64,000 bases of DNA, taken from contig NZ_CP066370.1 of NCBI RefSeq assembly GCF_016406325.1, positions 124,001 to 188,000 on the forward strand. The letters run 5' to 3'. The position numbers and the translations under genes are program-made. Below are positions 59,201 to 64,000 of the stretch, in pieces (the first letter of the stretch is position 1; each line of letters begins with the position of its first letter). A model generated the notes under the pieces. That model was not told the origin of the DNA and ran no database searches. It saw nothing but the letters and a program-made list of their open reading frames with translations. The stretch comes from Shewanella putrefaciens. Its GTDB lineage: Bacteria > Pseudomonadota > Gammaproteobacteria > Enterobacterales > Shewanellaceae.

Positions 59201-60298
59201 CTATTGTTAGGTGCGGGTTTCACAGAAACACAAATCGCAGCGATGCCACGTAAGGATGTATTGGTTCAAGTTATTGACGATGAAGCAAAACAAACTGAAC
59301 TTGAGCAATTAGCTGAGCAGCATGAAGAGCTGAAAGCAGACTTCGATAAGAAGTTTGAAATTAAACGTCGCAAGATCACCCAAGGTGATGACTTGGCGCC
59401 AGGCGTACTGAAGATCGTTAAGGTTTACTTAGCGGTTAAGCGTACTATCCAACCTGGTGACAAGATGGCGGGTCGTCATGGTAACAAGGGTGTTATCTCT
59501 AAGATTTGCCCAATCGAAGACATGCCATATGACGAACAAGGTAACCCAGTAGACATCGTATTGAACCCACTAGGTGTTCCGTCACGGATGAACATTGGTC
59601 AGGTACTTGAAGTCCATATGGGCGCCGCCGCTAAAGGTATTGGTAACAAGATCACTGCAATGCTTGAAGAACAGCGCGAGCTGGCTGAAGTACGCGGTTA
59701 CATCAAGCAAGTGTATGAGTTAGGTGACGAAGTGCAGCAGCGCGTCGATATCGATTCATTCACCGATGATGAAGTGATGCGTCTTGCCCAAAACTTGAAG
59801 GGTGGTATCCCGATTGCGACTCCTGCATTCGACGGTGCTAAAGAGAAAGAGATCAAGCAGATGCTTGAGCTTGCAGGCTTGCCAACCTCTGGTCAGCTGA
59901 AGTTGTATGATGGTCGTACCGGTAACGAATTTGAGCGTCAAGTAACCGTCGGTTACATGTACATGCTCAAACTGAACCACTTAGTTGATGACAAGATGCA
60001 CGCCCGTTCTACCGGTTCGTACAGCTTAGTGACTCAACAACCACTGGGCGGTAAAGCTCAGTTCGGTGGTCAGCGTTTCGGTGAGATGGAAGTGTGGGCA
60101 CTAGAAGCATACGGTGCCGCTTATACGCTTCAAGAAATGCTCACCGTGAAATCGGATGACGTTAACGGTCGTACTCAGATGTATAAGAACATCGTCGACG
60201 GTAACCATCAGATGCAACCTGGCATGCCAGAGTCCTTCAACGTGTTACTGAAGGAGATCCGTTCACTCGGTATTAATATCGAGTTGGATCAGGAATAA
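56267..60298 (+). CDS. rpoB: RNA polymerase subunit beta
   Basis: 1343 residues from the ATG at 56267 ([18 protein letters not shown]), with GCAGAGGA upstream; an earlier in-frame start lacks similarity. Canonical regions are the rifampicin pocket ([31 protein letters not shown]), which reads as the sensitive wild type, [40 protein letters not shown], and the end [20 protein letters not shown]. No intein or frameshift. Confidence 0.98.
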
Positions 60299-60331
60299 GC
60301 GTCGCCCAAAGGCAACGTTTGGCAACAGAAT

Positions 60332-60355
60332 GGTACTCCGCAGTCGCGGAGTACC
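60332..60355 (+). other. Perfect hairpin between rpoB and rpoC
   Basis: GGTACTCCGC and GCGGAGTACC pair around AGTC. There is no T-run, so it is an intercistronic mRNA structure rather than a terminator, perhaps a processing or translation-spacing element. Confidence 0.6.
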
Positions 60356-60381
60356 CGGTTTAACTCCTTCAGGAGAGAAAC

Positions 60382-63300
60382 GTGAAAGACTTATTAAAGT
60401 TTCTGAAACAGCAAAGCAAGACTGAAGAATTTAACGGCATCAAAATTGGTCTGGCATCGCCTGATCTGATCCGTTCTTGGTCTTTTGGTGAAGTTAAGAA
60501 GCCAGAAACCATCAACTACCGTACCTTCAAGCCTGAGCGTGAAGGTCTGTTCTGTGCGCGTATCTTTGGCCCAGTCAAAGATTACGAATGTTTGTGCGGT
60601 AAGTACAAACGTCTGAAGCACCGTGGTGTTATTTGTGAAAAGTGTGGCGTTGAAGTCACCCAGACTAAAGTACGTCGTGAGCGTATGGGTCACATCGAAC
60701 TGGCTAGCCCAGTCGCGCACATTTGGTTCTTAAAATCACTGCCGTCCCGTATCGGTTTAATGCTGGATATGACGCTGCGTGATATCGAACGCGTACTGTA
60801 TTTTGAATCATTCGTCGTGATCGAGCCTGGCATGACCAGCCTTGAACGTGGCCAAATGCTGACAGAAGAAACGTATCTGGATGCGTTAGAAGAATACGGT
60901 GATGAGTTCGAAGCGAAAATGGGTGCCGAAGCTGTTCTAGAACTGCTGCGCGCTATCGATTTAGCGAAAGAAATCGAACAAATGCGTGAAGAGTTACCTT
61001 CAATCAACTCTGAGACTCGTCGCAAGAAAGTGACTAAACGTCTTAAGTTGATGGAAGCCTTCTTCACTTCAGGCAACAAGCCTGAATGGATGATCTTAAA
61101 AGTACTGCCGGTGTTACCGCCTGACTTACGTCCGCTGGTACCGCTCGATGGCGGCCGCTTCGCGACTTCAGATCTTAACGACCTGTATCGCCGCGTGATC
61201 AACCGTAACAACCGTTTGAAGCGTCTGTTAGATTTAGCTGCGCCAGACATTATCGTACGCAACGAAAAGCGTATGTTACAAGAGTCTGTTGATGCGCTAT
61301 TAGATAACGGTCGTCGTGGTCGTGCAATTACTGGTTCTAACAAGCGTCCTCTGAAATCTTTGGCCGATATGATCAAAGGTAAACAAGGTCGTTTCCGTCA
61401 GAACTTGTTGGGTAAACGCGTTGACTATTCTGGTCGTTCGGTCATTACCGTAGGTCCTACTTTACGTCTGCACCAATGTGGTCTTCCTAAGAAGATGGCA
61501 CTGGAACTGTTCAAACCATTTATCTATGGCAAGCTGGAAGGTCGTGGTTTAGCGACTACCATCAAAGCGGCTAAGAAGATGGTTGAGCGTGAAGTGGCGG
61601 AAGTTTGGGACGTTCTGGATGAAGTGATCCGCGAACATCCAGTAATGCTTAACCGTGCACCAACACTGCACAGATTAGGTATTCAAGCGTTCGAACCTGT
61701 ACTGATTGAAGGTAAAGCTATCCAGTTACACCCACTCGTTTGTGCGGCATACAACGCCGACTTCGACGGTGACCAAATGGCGGTACACGTACCGTTAACA
61801 CTGGAAGCGCAGCTTGAAGCCCGTGCCCTGATGATGTCTACCAACAACATCCTGTCACCCGCGAACGGCGAGCCTGTTATCACCCCGTCTCAAGACGTGG
61901 TATTGGGTCTGTACTACACCAGCCGTGAGCGTATTAACGGCCGTGGTGAAGGTATGGCATTTATGTCTGTTGCTGAAGTTGAAAAAGCTTACGCAACTGG
62001 CGCTGCTGAACTGCATGCCCGCGTTAAAGTTCGTATCACTGAAACCATTATTGGTGATGATGGTGAGCGCACTGAACAACGCCGTATCGTTGATACGACT
62101 GTGGGTCGTGCTCTGCTGTCACTTATTCTGCCAGCAGGTTTGTCATTTGATCTGGTTAACCAGAACATGGGCAAAAAGCAGATCTCTAAACTGTTGAACA
62201 CCTGTTATCGTCAACTGGGTCTGAAAGATACTGTTATCTTCGCTGACCAATTGATGTATACCGGTTTCCGTTTTGCAACCATCTCTGGTGCCTCTGTCGG
62301 TATCGATGACATGGTTATTCCAGACGAGAAATACACCTTAGTTGCTGATGCAGAAGCGGAAGTTCTTGAAATTCAAGAGCAGTTCCAATCTGGTCTAGTC
62401 ACAGCTGGTGAGCGTTACAACAAAGTTATCGATATCTGGGCAAGTGCCAACGAAAAAGTTTCTAAGGCGATGATGGAAAACCTGTCAACTGAGACAGTGA
62501 TTAACCGTGATGGCGTTGAAGAGAAACAAGCCTCGTTTAACAGCATCTATATGATGGCTGACTCAGGCGCTCGTGGTAGTGCTGCACAGATCCGTCAGTT
62601 GGCGGGTATGCGTGGTCTGATGGCAAAACCTGACGGCTCAATCATCGAAACGCCAATTACCGCTAACTTCCGTGAAGGTCTAAACGTACTCCAGTACTTT
62701 ATTTCTACTCACGGTGCGCGTAAAGGTCTAGCCGATACCGCATTGAAGACAGCGAACTCGGGTTACCTGACTCGTCGTCTTGTAGACGTTGCACAAGATT
62801 TAGTGGTTATCGAAGACGATTGTGGTACTCACGAAGGTCTAACCATGAAACCGCTGATTGAAGGTGGTGATGTGGTTGAGCCGTTACGTGAACGCGTACT
62901 GGGTCGTGTGGTTGCCGTTGATGTGTTCTATCCAGGCACCGAAGATGTACTAGCACCACGTAACACGCTACTCGACGAAGCATGGTGTGACAAGTTAGAA
63001 GAGCATTCAATCGATGAAGTGATTGTGCGTTCTGTGATTACCTGTGATACCGATTTCGGTGTCTGTGCAGCCTGTTATGGTCGTGACTTGGCCCGTGGTC
63101 ATATCATCAACCATGGTGAGGCCATCGGTGTTGTGGCAGCACAATCTATCGGTGAACCAGGTACACAGTTAACGATGCGTACGTTCCACATCGGTGGTGC
63201 GGCATCTCGTGCGTCTGCAGAAAACAATGTCCAAGTGAAAAACTCGGGTTCATTGAAACTGCATAATGCTAAGCATGTTACTAACAGCGACGGCAAACTG

Positions 63301-64000
63301 GTTATCGTTTCTCGTTCTTCTGAGCTGGCCATCATCGATGAGTTAGGTCGTGAGAAAGAGCGTTACAAAGTGCCATACGGTACTGTGCTTGAGAAATTGG
63401 AAGAAGCTGCGGTTGAAGCGGGCGATATTATCGCTAACTGGGATCCACATACTCACCCAATCATTTCTGAAGTGGCGGGTAGTATCAAGTTCGTCGATAT
63501 GATTGACGGTGTCACTATGACACGTCAAACAGACGAACTAACGGGTCTATCATCAATCGTGATCCTTGACGTCGGTCAGCGTGGTACAGCGGGTAAAGAA
63601 ATGCGCCCAATGATCCGTCTGCTTGGCGCTAATGGTAGCGATCTGATGATCCCTGGTACAGAAGTGCCAGCACAGTACTTCTTACCTGGTAGTGCGATTG
63701 TTAACCTTGACGACAACGCGCAAATTGCCGTAGGTGACGCTTTAGCACGTATTCCACAGGAATCGTCTAAAACACGCGACATCACCGGTGGTCTGCCACG
63801 CGTTGCTGACCTGTTCGAAGCGCGTAAGCCAAAAGAGCCTGCTATTCTGGCGGAAATCTCTGGTACCATCTCGTTTGGTAAAGAGACCAAAGGTAAGCGT
63901 CGTTTGGTCATTACACCTGCTGATGGCGGCGATCAATATGAAGAGATGATCCCTAAATGGCGTAACTTAAACGTGTTCGAAGGTGAAAAAGTCGAACGTG
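60382..64000 (+). CDS. rpoC: RNA polymerase subunit beta' (3' end outside the window)
   Basis: The start is a GTG at 60382 preceded by CAGGAG, as in E. coli. The frame stays open for 1206 codons to the window edge. It begins [17 protein letters not shown]. The zinc site is [20 protein letters not shown], the catalytic loop [15 protein letters not shown] carries the Mg-binding triad, and the trigger loop/bridge helix region includes [20 protein letters not shown] and [21 protein letters not shown]. It lies 83 bases after rpoB in the same operon. Confidence 0.98.
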   Translation, partial: MKDLLKFLKQQSKTEEFNGIKIGLASPDLIRSWSFGEVKKPETINYRTFKPEREGLFCARIFGPVKDYECLCGKYKRLKHRGVICEKCGVEVTQTKVRRERMGHIELASPVAHIWFLKSLPSRIGLMLDMTLRDIERVLYFESFVVIEPGMTSLERGQMLTEETYLDALEEYGDEFEAKMGAEAVLELLRAIDLAKEIEQMREELPSINSETRRKKVTKRLKLMEAFFTSGNKPEWMILKVLPVLPPDLRPLVPLDGGRFATSDLNDLYRRVINRNNRLKRLLDLAAPDIIVRNEKRMLQESVDALLDNGRRGRAITGSNKRPLKSLADMIKGKQGRFRQNLLGKRVDYSGRSVITVGPTLRLHQCGLPKKMALELFKPFIYGKLEGRGLATTIKAAKKMVEREVAEVWDVLDEVIREHPVMLNRAPTLHRLGIQAFEPVLIEGKAIQLHPLVCAAYNADFDGDQMAVHVPLTLEAQLEARALMMSTNNILSPANGEPVITPSQDVVLGLYYTSRERINGRGEGMAFMSVAEVEKAYATGAAELHARVKVRITETIIGDDGERTEQRRIVDTTVGRALLSLILPAGLSFDLVNQNMGKKQISKLLNTCYRQLGLKDTVIFADQLMYTGFRFATISGASVGIDDMVIPDEKYTLVADAEAEVLEIQEQFQSGLVTAGERYNKVIDIWASANEKVSKAMMENLSTETVINRDGVEEKQASFNSIYMMADSGARGSAAQIRQLAGMRGLMAKPDGSIIETPITANFREGLNVLQYFISTHGARKGLADTALKTANSGYLTRRLVDVAQDLVVIEDDCGTHEGLTMKPLIEGGDVVEPLRERVLGRVVAVDVFYPGTEDVLAPRNTLLDEAWCDKLEEHSIDEVIVRSVITCDTDFGVCAACYGRDLARGHIINHGEAIGVVAAQSIGEPGTQLTMRTFHIGGAASRASAENNVQVKNSGSLKLHNAKHVTNSDGKLVIVSRSSELAIIDELGREKERYKVPYGTVLEKLEEAAVEAGDIIANWDPHTHPIISEVAGSIKFVDMIDGVTMTRQTDELTGLSSIVILDVGQRGTAGKEMRPMIRLLGANGSDLMIPGTEVPAQYFLPGSAIVNLDDNAQIAVGDALARIPQESSKTRDITGGLPRVADLFEARKPKEPAILAEISGTISFGKETKGKRRLVITPADGGDQYEEMIPKWRNLNVFEGEKVER

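Noticed and set aside
60690..61376. 228-codon open frame antisense to rpoC
   Set aside because: Ser/Arg-rich shadow frame of a highly biased gene; no independent support.

Overview
This is a chromosomal segment of a gammaproteobacterium, almost certainly a Shewanella. The protein starting at 18664 carries every catalytic residue I know for Shewanella urocanate reductase (UrdA), at the same residue numbers. The gene order (ompR/envZ, greB, tex, bioH/comF, urdA, nfuA, cox cluster, lexA-sulA, plsB, murB-birA, coaA, tRNA-tuf, secE-nusG, rplKAJL-rpoBC) and moderate base composition also fit that genus. Species cannot be fixed from this window.

Layout. 1-7.8 kb: end of a two-component response regulator gene with a PepSY-like small gene, a divergent secreted surface protein, a peroxiredoxin, a chemoreceptor, ompR with a frameshifted envZ, and greB. 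7.9-14.8 kb: tex, an LTA-synthase-like membrane sulfatase-fold enzyme, a Gln-rich orphan, and divergent bioH/comF. 14.9-20.5 kb: a probable anaerobic urocanate respiration island, with a LuxR-type regulator, a response regulator/histidine kinase pair, a Tsx/OmpK-like outer-membrane protein and urdA. 20.6-21.3 kb: nfuA.

21.4-29.3 kb is the accessory part. It holds a REP-type transposase with two frameshifts, a truncated fragment of an RHS core, and a 7 kb minus-strand RHS locus. In that locus the RHS/YD shell is encoded by two separate secreted polypeptides: a 1560-residue YD-repeat carrier ending in Cys-pair repeats, and a 292-residue RHS core plus Gly/Ala-rich tip with its own signal peptide. 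The second gene overlaps by GTGA a small three-helix membrane protein that could be its immunity partner. This is the best candidate for an undescribed arrangement.

29.3-40.5 kb: a MATE transporter, a polysaccharide deacetylase and a complete aa3-type cytochrome c oxidase cluster running leftwards (coxB-coxA-cox11-coxC-SURF1-CxxxC protein-ctaA-ctaB-sco). CoxB carries two cytochrome c domains. A small DUF2909-like gene lies antisense inside the cluster, and its start codon overlaps that of SURF1. 40.8-50.5 kb: the SOS operon lexA-sulA with two LexA boxes, plsB with an aromatic amino acid permease, an RNase T2, murB-birA and coaA.

50.6-64 kb: the translation/transcription superoperon: tRNA-Thr, Tyr, Gly, Thr, then tuf, secE-nusG, rplK-rplA, rplJ-rplL with an L10-type leader, rpoB and the 5' part of rpoC. 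Several near-consensus sigma70 promoters and an attenuator-like terminator before rpoB are readable, and two of the promoters have their -10 box inside an inverted repeat.
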